A DNA stretch of 34,348 nucleotides, from positions 1 to 34,348 of the forward strand of contig JAJXVQ010000003.1 of assembly GCA_021782065.1 (NCBI GenBank), written 5' to 3'. The notes under the pieces are model-generated. The model worked only from the letters and a program-made list of their open reading frames with translations. It searched no databases and was not told the DNA's origin. Source of the stretch: Pseudomonadota bacterium (GTDB lineage Bacteria; Pseudomonadota; Gammaproteobacteria; UBA1113). The stretch's first letter is position 1. Each line of letters begins with the position of its first letter. This document shows, piece after piece, positions 9,512-17,331 of the stretch. A program made the translations under genes and the position numbers.

Positions 9512-10572
9512 GTATTTTATCGCGTTATTTGTTCAAGACCATTACTACTACCACATTGATAGTATTGCTGATATTTTTTGGGATGGATTTTTTCGTGCGT
9601 CTTATGACTGAATTTAATGATGTGGGTGATGGCAATTATACCCTATGGGCGGCAGTTGCTTATGTATTAATGACCATGCCCAATGATTTATACACGATGT
9701 TTCCTATGGCAGGCCTGTTAGGCGCTTTGATGGGGTTGGGACATTTGGCCAGTCACAGCGAGTTGGTGGTGATGCGCAGCTCGGGTATAACTTTAATGCA
9801 AATCGTACGCATTATTTTAAGTTCTATTTTAGTATTTGTCCTTATAGTTTGTGCATTCTATGAAACCTTAGCACCTAGATTAAATCATGAGGCTGAAATT
9901 ATGAAAGCCGTCGCGCGTAGCCATGGCCAGGCGGTGGCTACACAATACGGGGTCTGGGCACGTGAAGGGAATAGTTTTTTTCATTTTGATGCAGTCAACC
10001 GTAATGGCATGGTCACGGGTTTAACGCGGTATGAATTTGATAATGCGCATCATTTAACGACAGTGAGTTCGGCTGAAGAAGGGCAGCATCAAGGCCATGG
10101 CTGGGAAGTAAAATCGGTACAAATTACCCATATTGCGGCGGACAAAACTACTTCAGATATTGTAGAGAAGCAATGGTGGCCTTTACAATTGGATCCACTT
10201 ATTTTACGCATAACATCGATTGAGCCCAATGAAATGAATTTAATCAGGCTACAAAAAGTTATTTATTATCAAAACCACAATGCTTTGCGATCGGCAGACT
10301 ATGCATTGAATTTCTGGCAGAGAATTTTTGCGCCTTTGACCGCTTGTGTGATGATGTTTTTAGCCATTCCATTTATCTTTGGGCCCTTGCGCAGCGCCAC
10401 TATGGGATTGCGTTTGGTGGCGGGTGTTAGTCTCGGCTTTCTATTTTATATCGTCAATCAATTTATAGGTCCTTTCTGTTTACTATATCAGATCCCGCCT
10501 ATGTTTGCCGCCTTGATTCCTTTGTTGTTATTTTCGGGGCTAGGATTTGTGTTGATGAGACGGGTGAAGTGA
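9508..10572 (+). CDS. lptG: LPS export ABC transporter permease LptG
   Basis: Second permease of the LptB2FG LPS exporter, pairing with LptF. The 354-residue length is normal. It opens with a membrane segment (LSRYLFKTITTTTLIVLLIF), has the cytoplasmic coupling stretch around VVMRSSGITLMQIV (~85-100), a periplasmic domain (~130-255) and three C-terminal membrane segments (~270-350). Its ATG overlaps the lptF stop, so the two are almost certainly co-translated. The ATPase gene lptB is not in the window, as in most gammaproteobacteria. Confidence 0.95.
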   Translation: MSILSRYLFKTITTTTLIVLLIFFGMDFFVRLMTEFNDVGDGNYTLWAAVAYVLMTMPNDLYTMFPMAGLLGALMGLGHLASHSELVVMRSSGITLMQIVRIILSSILVFVLIVCAFYETLAPRLNHEAEIMKAVARSHGQAVATQYGVWAREGNSFFHFDAVNRNGMVTGLTRYEFDNAHHLTTVSSAEEGQHQGHGWEVKSVQITHIAADKTTSDIVEKQWWPLQLDPLILRITSIEPNEMNLIRLQKVIYYQNHNALRSADYALNFWQRIFAPLTACVMMFLAIPFIFGPLRSATMGLRLVAGVSLGFLFYIVNQFIGPFCLLYQIPPMFAALIPLLLFSGLGFVLMRRVK

Positions 10573-10628
10573 TAGTCATTTGATCGCTGCTGAATTAACC
10601 AGAAGCCCGTAGCGAGGGGAAAGCCAGA

Positions 10629-11230
10629 ATGCATAAAATACTTAAATCAATATTAATTGTATTTTTCATAAGCGCGATTCATTTACTGATCTACGCCGTA
10701 TATTTAAAGCCAATCATTACAACGTGGGGGGCCTCTAAAAAGGAAATATCCATGCCATTGGCTGGTGATGATAAGAACTTAAAAATAACGTCTACAAGAG
10801 CAATTTCTATTAATGCTAAAAAGGCAGATGTCTGGAAATGGTTGATGCAGCTAGGTTTGGATTTTATAGTTATGAGTTTATTGAACAGCCATTAGGTTAT
10901 GTGATTCAGGATGAAGATCTAAAAGAGCCTCAATTTGAAAATCTGCAAGTAGGAGATATGGTTCGAGGTTCAATTCATGAAGAGCAGAGTATCATTCCCT
11001 ATAATTTTAAAGTTCTGTATGTTAAACCCGAAGAAACATTTGTTTTAGAGAATTGGGGAACATTTTTATTAGAGCCAATTAATAGTCAAAAAACACGTTT
11101 GTTAGTAAGGACACAAGTAACAAGAAGTAAGAATTTTCAGGGGAAATTCGCTAATTATGTATCTATTCCTTTTCATTTTATTATGGAAAGGCGCACTTTA
11201 ATAGGCATTAAAGCACGTGCAGATGCCTAA
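10629..11230 (+). pseudogene. Frameshifted SRPBCC-like protein with N-terminal membrane anchor
   Basis: Two overlapping reading frames read together as one protein. The first part (from ATG 10629, ribosome binding site GAGGGGAAAG) has a hydrophobic anchor at residues ~5-28 and ends its homologous stretch with VWKWLMQLG. The second part (another frame, ending 11230) resumes as FGFYSYEFIEQPLG and runs to FIMERRTLIGIKARAD. In related SRPBCC proteins the run is WLxQLG, a few residues, then GGFYSY, so about four codons appear to have been lost near 10850-10860 with a change of frame. I read this as a recent deletion/frameshift in a lipid-binding-fold protein of unknown role. A sequencing error is possible but would have to remove about a dozen bases. 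Confidence 0.6.
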
Positions 11231-11390
11231 AGAGGAGCTACAGCGCTCTTTTGATAAAACTGACGCTACTTTAGCCAGAACAGATGCTCTTGTAGGTGAC
11301 ACAAACTCCTTGCTTCACCTTATGTGTTCAGACCCAGAAGACGTAAAGGAAGAAGATTTACATAAGATAACAAGCATAAAACATAACTAA
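11223..11390 (+). CDS. Small hypothetical ORF, 55 aa
   Basis: An open frame of 56 codons from ATG 11223 to TAA 11390 overlaps the last codons of the frameshifted gene before it. The product is acidic and hydrophilic (begins MPKEELQRSFDK, ends ITSIKHN), with a central TDATLARTDALVGDTNSLL stretch that could form an amphipathic helix. There is no clear ribosome binding site and no family that I recognise. It may be a short coupled gene, or the degraded tail of a larger one. Low certainty. Confidence 0.3.
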   Translation: MPKEELQRSFDKTDATLARTDALVGDTNSLLHLMCSDPEDVKEEDLHKITSIKHN

Positions 11391-11470
11391 AATTGTAACC
11401 ATCCACGGCTGAACAGAAGTATATAAAACTGCGGAAGAGCTTAAGAAAGGAATCTGCCTATAAATTCACC

Positions 11471-13450
11471 TCACCCCTGCAACAACTTCTTCTCGGCCCG
11501 GGCCAATTGTTGCGGCGTGCCATAGAGTATTAACACGTCTTGTTCTCTTAATTCGGTATCAGGTGAAGGTTCGTCACCGCGTATACCACCACGACGCACG
11601 GCGGATAATGCTACATTCTCTAATTTTAAATCTTTAACCATTGCGCCGATTGCAAAAGCATTTTTATCTAGAGTTACTACCGCCAATTGTTTTTTCTCTG
11701 GCCCCATATCTACGCTCTCATCTAATTCTTCGCCGGGAAAATATTCATGGAGCAGTTGGTAGCGATTTTTACGCGCATGCATTAAATGACGCATCGCTTT
11801 GCGCGGCGGCACGTGCAATAATATCATGGTTTGAAAGGAGAGCATGAGACTTGCTTCCAAGGTTTCAGGTACGATTTCAGTGGCACCAGCCTTTTGATAC
11901 AATTCCAATTGGGAATCATCGCGGGTGCGTACCAATACCGGCAAATGGGGTAATTCTCTGCGAATTTGTGGTAGTACGTTCAAGACCGTATGGCTGTCTA
12001 AGAAGCTGAACACCAACGCACGGGCTTTATCCAAGCCTATGGATTTTAGTAAGGCTAAATTCCCGGAATCGCCGAAGATCACCGTGTTACCCGCTAACTC
12101 GCTGTCTATGACTCGCTTAGGATCCATATCCACTGCAATGATGTCAAAGTTTTCACGTTCTAAAAAGCGCGCCATGTTTTGTCCCACACGGCCATAGCCA
12201 CAGATGATGATGTGACCGTGTACACCGCTGACTCGTTGCAAGGCTTCTTGACTGAGCGTCTTTGGCGGGGAAGACAAGGGTTCTTTTTTCTTTTTTAAGA
12301 AAAAGCAAGCGATTTGTTCATTATAACGAATTAAAAAAGGAGATAGGGCCATACTAAATACCAGAGCGGCTAAGATAATTTGCCCATGAGTAACCGGAAT
12401 GATATTTTCCCCAAAAGCCATTGATAGCAGCGCAAACCCAAATTCACCCCCCTGAGCCAGCACCAGGGCGGTTTTTAAACTATCTTTGTTTTCTATGCGC
12501 AATAATCGCGCTGAACCATATATGATGATGGCTTTGATGATGGTGATGGTTAAGATCAACATCGTTAAAGGTAATAAGGCCTGGTTTAAAATATGATAGT
12601 TTAATAACATGCCGGTAGAAATGAAAAACAATCCTAGTAAAACATCTCTAAAAGGCCTAATTTCTACTTCGATTTGATGACGATATTCGGTCTCACCCAA
12701 CATCATGCCAGATAAAAAAGCACCTAAGGCTAGGGACAAACCGGCTATTTCGGTCAACCACGCAGCAGACAAAGTGACTAACAATACGGTGAGGGTAAAT
12801 AATTCTAATGAACGCGCTTTGGCAATTTCATGGAATAGGGGGCGCATCACCCAACGGCCTAAACCTAGCATGATCAATAATACCAAGCCGCCCTTAAACA
12901 AGGATTCAATCAGAGGTTTCCACACATCGTGATTACCATTGGCTAGGCTAGGGATTAAAATCAAAAAGGGGATAACGGCCAGATCCTGGAACAATAATAC
13001 ACCTATGGCATTTTTACCATGGGCTTGGTTTAATTCTAATTGATCTTTTAACTGTTTGCTGACAATTGCTGTAGAGGACATGGCGATGGTGGCAGCGACT
13101 ATTATGGCAGCAGTAAGGCTAAAGCCGTACAAATAAGTCAGCGAACCCGCAACAATGCTGGTGATAACCACTTGTAAGCTGCCTAAGCCCAATACGCTGC
13201 GCCTTAAGGCAATGAGCTTGGGTAAAGAAAATTCTAGGCCGATGGTGAACATCAAGAAAACCACACCAAATTCAGCTAGACTAATGACGTTTTGTGAGTC
13301 TGCAATCCAGTCTAGTCCATAAGGGCCTACTATCATGCCGACGAGTAAATATCCCAGGATGGGCGGTAATCGTAACCGCCGTAAAACAGTGGTAACGAGT
13401 ACCGCTACAAATAAAACAGTAATAATGTTAGCGAGCACGCCAAAATGCAT
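11471..13450 (-). CDS. CPA2-family cation:proton antiporter with RCK domain (KefB/YbaL type)
   Basis: Inner-membrane monovalent cation/proton antiporter or glutathione-gated K+ efflux-type protein. Residues ~1-390 hold about twelve membrane segments, including the FGVVFLMFTIGLEFSL and ALGAFLSGMMLGET motifs of the CPA2 family. Residues ~412-530 are an RCK/TrkA-N Rossmann domain (IIICGYGRVGQNMARFLE with GxGxxG, then DMDPKRV). Residues ~570-655 form a TrkA-C domain ending in DVLILYGTPQQL. At 659 residues it is longer than KefC (620) because it includes the extra TrkA-C domain, making YbaL/KefB-like proteins the nearest. No KefF/KefG-type partner is adjacent, so glutathione gating is not supported. 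Its ribosome binding site (GAAGAG) lies inside the terminus of the interspersed repeat at 13456-13582. Confidence 0.88.
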   Translation of the reverse strand: MHFGVLANIITVLFVAVLVTTVLRRLRLPPILGYLLVGMIVGPYGLDWIADSQNVISLAEFGVVFLMFTIGLEFSLPKLIALRRSVLGLGSLQVVITSIVAGSLTYLYGFSLTAAIIVAATIAMSSTAIVSKQLKDQLELNQAHGKNAIGVLLFQDLAVIPFLILIPSLANGNHDVWKPLIESLFKGGLVLLIMLGLGRWVMRPLFHEIAKARSLELFTLTVLLVTLSAAWLTEIAGLSLALGAFLSGMMLGETEYRHQIEVEIRPFRDVLLGLFFISTGMLLNYHILNQALLPLTMLILTITIIKAIIIYGSARLLRIENKDSLKTALVLAQGGEFGFALLSMAFGENIIPVTHGQIILAALVFSMALSPFLIRYNEQIACFFLKKKKEPLSSPPKTLSQEALQRVSGVHGHIIICGYGRVGQNMARFLERENFDIIAVDMDPKRVIDSELAGNTVIFGDSGNLALLKSIGLDKARALVFSFLDSHTVLNVLPQIRRELPHLPVLVRTRDDSQLELYQKAGATEIVPETLEASLMLSFQTMILLHVPPRKAMRHLMHARKNRYQLLHEYFPGEELDESVDMGPEKKQLAVVTLDKNAFAIGAMVKDLKLENVALSAVRRGGIRGDEPSPDTELREQDVLILYGTPQQLARAEKKLLQG

Positions 13451-13455
13451 TGAAC

Positions 13456-13582
13456 TATACTCTTCGCATTGGATTTGTAGGCTTTGTTGCCTTCGCCCAT
13501 CTCGCCCCAGTCATGTAGAGTACTACCCTCCTGCTGCTCGAGAGCTTGGCGCCTCGCCTAAAAATCAACTGCTGTGAATATA
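13456..13582 (-). repeat. 127-bp interspersed repeat, copy A
   Basis: Read on the minus strand, this shares long identical stretches with 17307-17433: CAGCAGTTGATTTTTAGGCG near the 5' end, then GAAGGCAACAAAGCC and AATGCGAAGAG near the 3' end. It runs from TATATTC to GAGTATA, which are imperfect terminal inverted repeats, and is exactly 127 bp, as in copy C. Internal hairpins (AGGCG/CGCC, GGAG/CTCT, AGGC/GCCT) are conserved between copies. It lies between two minus-strand genes, just upstream of the antiporter start and co-oriented with it. Confidence 0.85.
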
Positions 13583-13594
13583 CTCGCATCTTTT

Positions 13595-14308
13595 TTATGA
13601 TATTTCTTCCTTAGAAAACTTTTTCTTTTTAACAGGAGACGCTTCTTCGGGTTCAACTTCTTTACGTAATTGGTCTTGATAATACTCGGTCAAGGATTGC
13701 ACCAACACCCCTAAAATGCGATAGGGTTTATCGACGCGGTTAATTTCAAAATCGTCATTTAGGGGTTTCAAATAAACGTCTTTGCCATCTAACATCAGTT
13801 GTTTGATTTGAATTTTATTTTGCCCTTCTACATGGATAGCGATGATGTCTTTATCACTGGCGGTAATACTGGGTTCAAAGATCATTAATGTATCTTTAGG
13901 GTATTGTGATTCCATGGTGTGGTCTTCCATACGTGCGGCGAAGGCTTTGTCTGTAACATTAGATTCAGTTGAAATGACGCTGCAAATTTCTGCTGGCAAA
14001 TGTTTTTGCGGCCAAGCTACGCATTGTTCCCAATTTAGCAAAGGCAATTGGCTCCAGCTACGATAGTACGGGTTGTAACTGCCCGCGAAACGGCTGGGTG
14101 GCAAGGGTTCATCACCTACTAACATGCTGATATTCACACCAAAGAATTTGGCAATGGGGCTTAATGAGCCAACCTTAGGGTTATCGGTTTCGCCCGAAGC
14201 CATGCGATGAATAACCGGCTGGCCTACGCCAGTTTGCCTAGCTAATTCGGTGACTGTGATCCCTACGTCGTGCATTAAAGCTTTCAAGACGGTGCTTAAT
14301 TTTGACAT
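13595..14308 (-). CDS. XRE-type HTH regulator with degenerate S24 (LexA-like) domain
   Basis: Predicted transcription regulator of the phage-repressor type, 237 residues from the preferred start. Residues ~1-65 are a cro/C1-type helix-turn-helix (ITVTELARQTGVGQPVIHRM). Residues ~110-215 resemble the S24/LexA C-terminal domain. The usual catalytic G-D-S-M is replaced here by D-H-T-M, putting Thr where the nucleophilic Ser should be (about residue 131). The Lys of the dyad seems kept in QIKQL (about 169). Self-cleavage is therefore doubtful. The tail is very basic and acidic by turns (KKKKFSKEE). The frame is open to an ATG at 14350, but GGAG lies eight bases before the ATG at 14308. No phage genes surround it, so it may control its own promoter or neighbouring genes. 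Confidence 0.8.
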   Translation of the reverse strand: MSKLSTVLKALMHDVGITVTELARQTGVGQPVIHRMASGETDNPKVGSLSPIAKFFGVNISMLVGDEPLPPSRFAGSYNPYYRSWSQLPLLNWEQCVAWPQKHLPAEICSVISTESNVTDKAFAARMEDHTMESQYPKDTLMIFEPSITASDKDIIAIHVEGQNKIQIKQLMLDGKDVYLKPLNDDFEINRVDKPYRILGVLVQSLTEYYQDQLRKEVEPEEASPVKKKKFSKEEIS

Positions 14309-14442
14309 TCCTATATTCTCCAAATGTGTTGTATACGCTGACTGATTCATTGTTCATCATGTTAACTTCAACGATTATACACCAAACCTATGTGTAAACG
14401 CATCTTTTTTAAGAAAATAAACAAAAAATTTAAAAATACTGT

Positions 14443-14471
14443 TGACAATTTAAATAAAATGCTTTAAAGTA
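14443..14471 (+). promoter_or_regulatory. Sigma-70-like promoter reading into noncoding DNA
   Basis: TTGACA (about 14443-14448) and TAAAGT (about 14466-14471) are separated by 17 bases in an otherwise AT-rich stretch. No coding region follows for over 600 bases; the first thing downstream is the structured-RNA candidate at 14478-14690. The -35 hexamer is a perfect consensus. Confidence 0.5.
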
Positions 14472-14477
14472 TTTATC

Positions 14478-14690
14478 GTAAAGCTTAGGCCGCTGTGTAC
14501 GTCTTCTCCACAGCGAAGTAAGCCTCCTGTGGGAGATGTTCATTGTCGCAAGTGGGTACTGAGATAGGGCTGGCTGCTGATCTTACACCATAAGCTATGA
14601 TGGATATTCTTTGTGGTTGTTGTTTGGGTCTGAGTCCATGCGCAAATACAAAGTGATGCCACCCCTGCTGGAAGCAGTGTTAGGAACTAT
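14478..14690 (+). ncRNA. Candidate structured small RNA, 6S-like
   Basis: This stretch follows a good promoter, has no coding potential and is rich in pairing. Its order of short blocks resembles 6S RNA: GAGATGTTC then GCAAGTGGG (compare E. coli GAGATGTTCGCAAGCGGGC), later GCTGATCTTACACCATAAG (compare GCCGATATTTCATACCACAAG), and GTGGTTG (compare GCGGTTG). A stem AGGGCTGGC (14566-14574) with GCCACCCCT (14658-14666) pairs at eight of nine positions and encloses an inner hairpin CCAT/ATGG. Upstream, two mutually exclusive hairpins share CCACAG (CGCTGTG/CACAGCG versus TCCACAG/CTGTGGGA). The full 6S closing stem could not be reconstructed and ygfA, the usual 6S neighbour, is not here. The identity is therefore tentative; another small RNA is equally possible. 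Confidence 0.35.
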
Positions 14691-14880
14691 ATTCAGAATA
14701 AAACCTTGATCTCGGGGGAGTCAAGATAATTTCTGTATAATACACCGCGCTTTCTTCCAGCAGGTTTTTTATACTCATTCCCGATGATTTTTAAGCGAGA
14801 AGACTCGCTCTCGGTAACTACTCGTGCCTTATAGGAAGAAAGACTCATATTGAGTGCATTAGAGTATATCTCAGCAAGAA

Positions 14881-14942
14881 TATACCGTTCGGTCGAATTA
14901 ATGTTTAAACGGATAAATATTGACTCGACCGACCGGTACATA
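14881..14942. repeat. 62-bp imperfect palindrome
   Basis: The left arm (14881-14908, TATACCGTTCGGTCGAATTA at its start) is nearly the reverse complement of the right arm (14913-14942, ending CGACCGACCGGTACATA). As a result both strands translate to almost the same peptide (plus: YRSVELMFKRINIDSTDRYI; minus: YRSVESIFIRLNINSTERYI). It abuts the 5'-truncated repeat copy B. It could be a folded mobile-element end or a protein binding site; I cannot tell which. Confidence 0.7.
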
Positions 14943-14956
14943 ATAGGTAGAGTAGT

Positions 14957-15055
14957 TCCAGCTCGCGAGCACCAAGAGTGGCGTACTCTGTCACATAGTG
15001 GTGCAAGATGGGTAAAGGCAACAAAGCCTAATTACAAATGCCAAGAGGATGGTAT
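14957..15055 (+). repeat. 127-bp interspersed repeat, copy B, 5'-truncated
   Basis: This copy retains the 3' three-quarters of the repeat: GCTCGCGAGCACC, GGCGTACTCTGTCACATAG, GCAAGATGGGTAAAGGCAAC and AAAGCCTA are collinear with copies A and C. The first ~30 bp (CAGCAGTTGATTTTTAGGCG) are missing, replaced by the palindrome at 14881-14942. GCACCA/TGGTGC and AGAGT/ACTCT form a nested hairpin here. It is co-oriented with prmB, which starts 63 bases downstream. Confidence 0.75.
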
Positions 15056-15117
15056 AGAAACATAACCATTTTCGCTGTATACTGTAAGTCTTTATTATAT
15101 TATACGCAAATTTTTTT

Positions 15118-16062
15118 ATGCATCAATTAACTGACCTACAAGCCGAAGCAAGTGAAAATCTACATACTTTGGGGGACTTTTTACGTTTTGCTGTGTCACA
15201 AGCCAGCTCAGCTAATCTTTACTGTGGTCATGGCACAATCTCAATTTGGGACGATATGGCCGCTCTTGTTTTAGGATGCTTGTCTTTGCCGCCCGATGTT
15301 CCTGTGTGGATATGGGATACCCGCCTATTGCCCCATGAAAAGATCATTTTGCTTACACAACTGGTACGCCGTATAGAGCAAAAAATACCGGTACCGTATC
15401 TAACTCAGGAGGCCTGGTTTGCAGGGGTGCCTTTTTATGTGGATGAGCGGGTTTTGATTCCGCGTTCGCCCTTTGCCGAAGTCATCCAAGCACAATTTGC
15501 CCCATGGGTAGTCGCCGAAACCATCGAATCGGTATTAGAAATAGGTACGGGCAGTGGCTGTATGGCTATTGCTACTGCCTTGGCATTGCCCGAAGCTCAA
15601 GTGTATGCAGCGGATATTTCTTCTGAAGCGTTAGAAGTCGCTAAAATAAATGTAGCTAAACACGATCTGGCTCATCAGGTTCATTTGATGCAATCAGATG
15701 TGTTTAGTGCTATCCCTGCTACGCAAACTTTTGATTTAATTATCAGCAATCCACCCTATGTGGATGCCGAAGATATGGCGAGTTTGCCGCAAGAATATCA
15801 TCATGAACCCGCATTGGCGCTGGCGGCGGGTATAGATGGTTTAGATATCGTACATCGTCTACTCAAGGGTGCAGCACAACACTTAAATCCGCAAGGCGTG
15901 CTGGTAGTTGAGGTGGGGAATAGTAGTGGTGCCTTAGTTGATGCCTATCCAAATTTGCCCTTTATTTGGGTGGAATTAATGCAGGGTGGGGATGGCATTT
16001 TTGTCTTGACGCGTGAAGCGTTATTAGCACATTTTAAAGAGTACAAATCTATAAGAGGATAA
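15118..16062 (+). CDS. prmB: 50S ribosomal protein L3 N5-glutamine methyltransferase PrmB
   Basis: SAM-dependent methyltransferase that modifies a glutamine of ribosomal protein L3. The 314 residues match PrmB length (310 in E. coli). The N-terminal domain has the PrmB-specific FLRFAVSQ...YCGHGTISIWDD pattern, which separates it from PrmC/HemK. The Rossmann SAM site is EIGTGSGC at 141-148, and the glutamine-binding NPPY is at 211-214. The ATG is preceded by a run of T and no clear ribosome binding site, so the exact start is the weak point. asd starts one base after the stop, making the two an operon. Confidence 0.93.
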   Translation: MHQLTDLQAEASENLHTLGDFLRFAVSQASSANLYCGHGTISIWDDMAALVLGCLSLPPDVPVWIWDTRLLPHEKIILLTQLVRRIEQKIPVPYLTQEAWFAGVPFYVDERVLIPRSPFAEVIQAQFAPWVVAETIESVLEIGTGSGCMAIATALALPEAQVYAADISSEALEVAKINVAKHDLAHQVHLMQSDVFSAIPATQTFDLIISNPPYVDAEDMASLPQEYHHEPALALAAGIDGLDIVHRLLKGAAQHLNPQGVLVVEVGNSSGALVDAYPNLPFIWVELMQGGDGIFVLTREALLAHFKEYKSIRG

Positions 16063-16063
16063 T

Positions 16064-17074
16064 ATGTCAAAATCATTTCGCGTCGCAGTCATTGGTGCTA
16101 CTGGTTTGGTGGGTGAAACCCTATTAGAAATATTGGCTGAACGCCACTTCCCTGTTGCTCAGCTTTATCCCTTGGCCAGTGAACGTTCTCAAGGAGAGAG
16201 CGTTTTATTCGGTAAAAAACCATTGCTGGTGGAAAATGTAGCACAATTTGATTTCAGCACAGTAGACTTGGCTTTTTTTATGGTCAGTAATGCGGTGGCT
16301 TTAAAGTATGCGCCGCGCGCTGCAGAAGCGGGCTGTATTGTCATCGACAATAGCTCAGCTTTTCGCTACGATGCCGATGTGCCATTGATTGTGCCTGAAG
16401 TTAACAGTAGCGCCATAGAGGAATACAGACAACGTAATATTATCGCCAATCCTAATTGCTCTACTATACAACTGGTGGTAGCCTTAAAGCCTATTTACGA
16501 TGCCGTGGGCATCGCACGCATTAATGTGGTCACTTACCAATCCGTGTCGGGCGCAGGGCGTGCTGGATTGGAGGAATTAGCACAACAAACACAACAAGTA
16601 CTAAATGCACACCCCTTAGGGCAGAATGTATTTCCGCGTCAAATAGCATTTAATGTCATTCCACAAATAGATTCTTTTCAAGACAATGGCTATACGCGTG
16701 AAGAAATGAAAATGGTATGGGAAACACAAAAGATCTTTGGCGATGATAATCTCTTAGTGAATGCTACGGCGGTACGTGTGCCGGTATTCTTTGGGCATTC
16801 TGAAGCCATTCATATTGAAACGCGTGCTAAAATTTCTGCACAAGAAGTGTATGAGCTACTACGTAATGCTCCTGGTGTCATTGTAAAAGATCCTTTAGAG
16901 AATGAACAATATCCTACCCCGGTGATGAAGAAGGGTCTAAAAGATGCTGTTTACGTAGGGCGTATCCGTGAAGACATATCGCATCCACACGGTATCAATT
17001 TATGGGTTGTTGCTGATAATGTACGCAAAGGCGCGGCCTTGAATGCTGTAGAAATTGCTGAGTTACTGCTTTAA
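16064..17074 (+). CDS. asd: Aspartate-semialdehyde dehydrogenase
   Basis: NADPH-dependent enzyme converting aspartyl phosphate to aspartate semialdehyde for lysine/diaminopimelate, threonine and methionine synthesis. It has 336 residues. The nucleotide-binding GATGLVGE is at 11-18, the catalytic Cys is in NPNCST (Cys132) and the catalytic base is His245 in GHSEA. Because both catalytic residues are present, this is a functional Asd and not the inactive Usg-type paralogue of similar length. The ribosome binding site AGAGGAT precedes the ATG, and the gene is coupled to prmB. No clear terminator was found after the stop. Confidence 0.95.
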   Translation: MSKSFRVAVIGATGLVGETLLEILAERHFPVAQLYPLASERSQGESVLFGKKPLLVENVAQFDFSTVDLAFFMVSNAVALKYAPRAAEAGCIVIDNSSAFRYDADVPLIVPEVNSSAIEEYRQRNIIANPNCSTIQLVVALKPIYDAVGIARINVVTYQSVSGAGRAGLEELAQQTQQVLNAHPLGQNVFPRQIAFNVIPQIDSFQDNGYTREEMKMVWETQKIFGDDNLLVNATAVRVPVFFGHSEAIHIETRAKISAQEVYELLRNAPGVIVKDPLENEQYPTPVMKKGLKDAVYVGRIREDISHPHGINLWVVADNVRKGAALNAVEIAELLL

Positions 17075-17190
17075 TGTAAAAATTTATATCTAAAAAACAA
17101 CAAATTATAAATAAAGAATCAAAATCATTAACCCTTTTTAAAATATTCTGCTACAATGAACGGACAAGCTTTTTTAGTCTATGGCGCGGC

Positions 17191-17331
17191 ATGTTTTCGC
17201 AAAATAAGATCAAAAAGCGAGATGGCTATAATTTAACCAAATATAACAGTATCCAGAGGATTACAAGCGATTTTGATGTGTGCGCAGGAGCGAGTTGTTA
17301 CCACAACATACTCACAGCAGTTGATTTTTAG
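17191..17331 (+). CDS. Tiny ORF running into repeat copy C, 46 aa
   Basis: ATG 17191 opens 46 codons (begins MFSQNKIKKRDG, ends NILTAVDF) whose last residues and TAG stop are supplied by the 5' end of the repeat at 17307. A possible promoter (TTAACC, 18 bases, TACAAT) lies before it, near 17128-17157. There is no ribosome binding site or recognised family. It is more likely noncoding or a degraded gene end cut by insertion of the repeat; it is listed because nothing else explains this stretch. Confidence 0.15.
   Translation: MFSQNKIKKRDGYNLTKYNSIQRITSDFDVCAGASCYHNILTAVDF

Noticed and set aside
14341..14420. Possible autoregulatory operator upstream of the XRE/S24 gene (GTTAAC and TATAAT-like sequences)
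   Set aside because: No convincing symmetric operator or properly spaced -35 was seen.
14693..14941. 82-codon minus-strand ORF (and an overlapping 71-codon plus-strand ORF at 14850-15065)
   Set aside because: Both draw similar peptides from the same palindrome on opposite strands, lack ribosome binding sites, and the plus-strand one runs through repeat copy B. The palindrome explains them.
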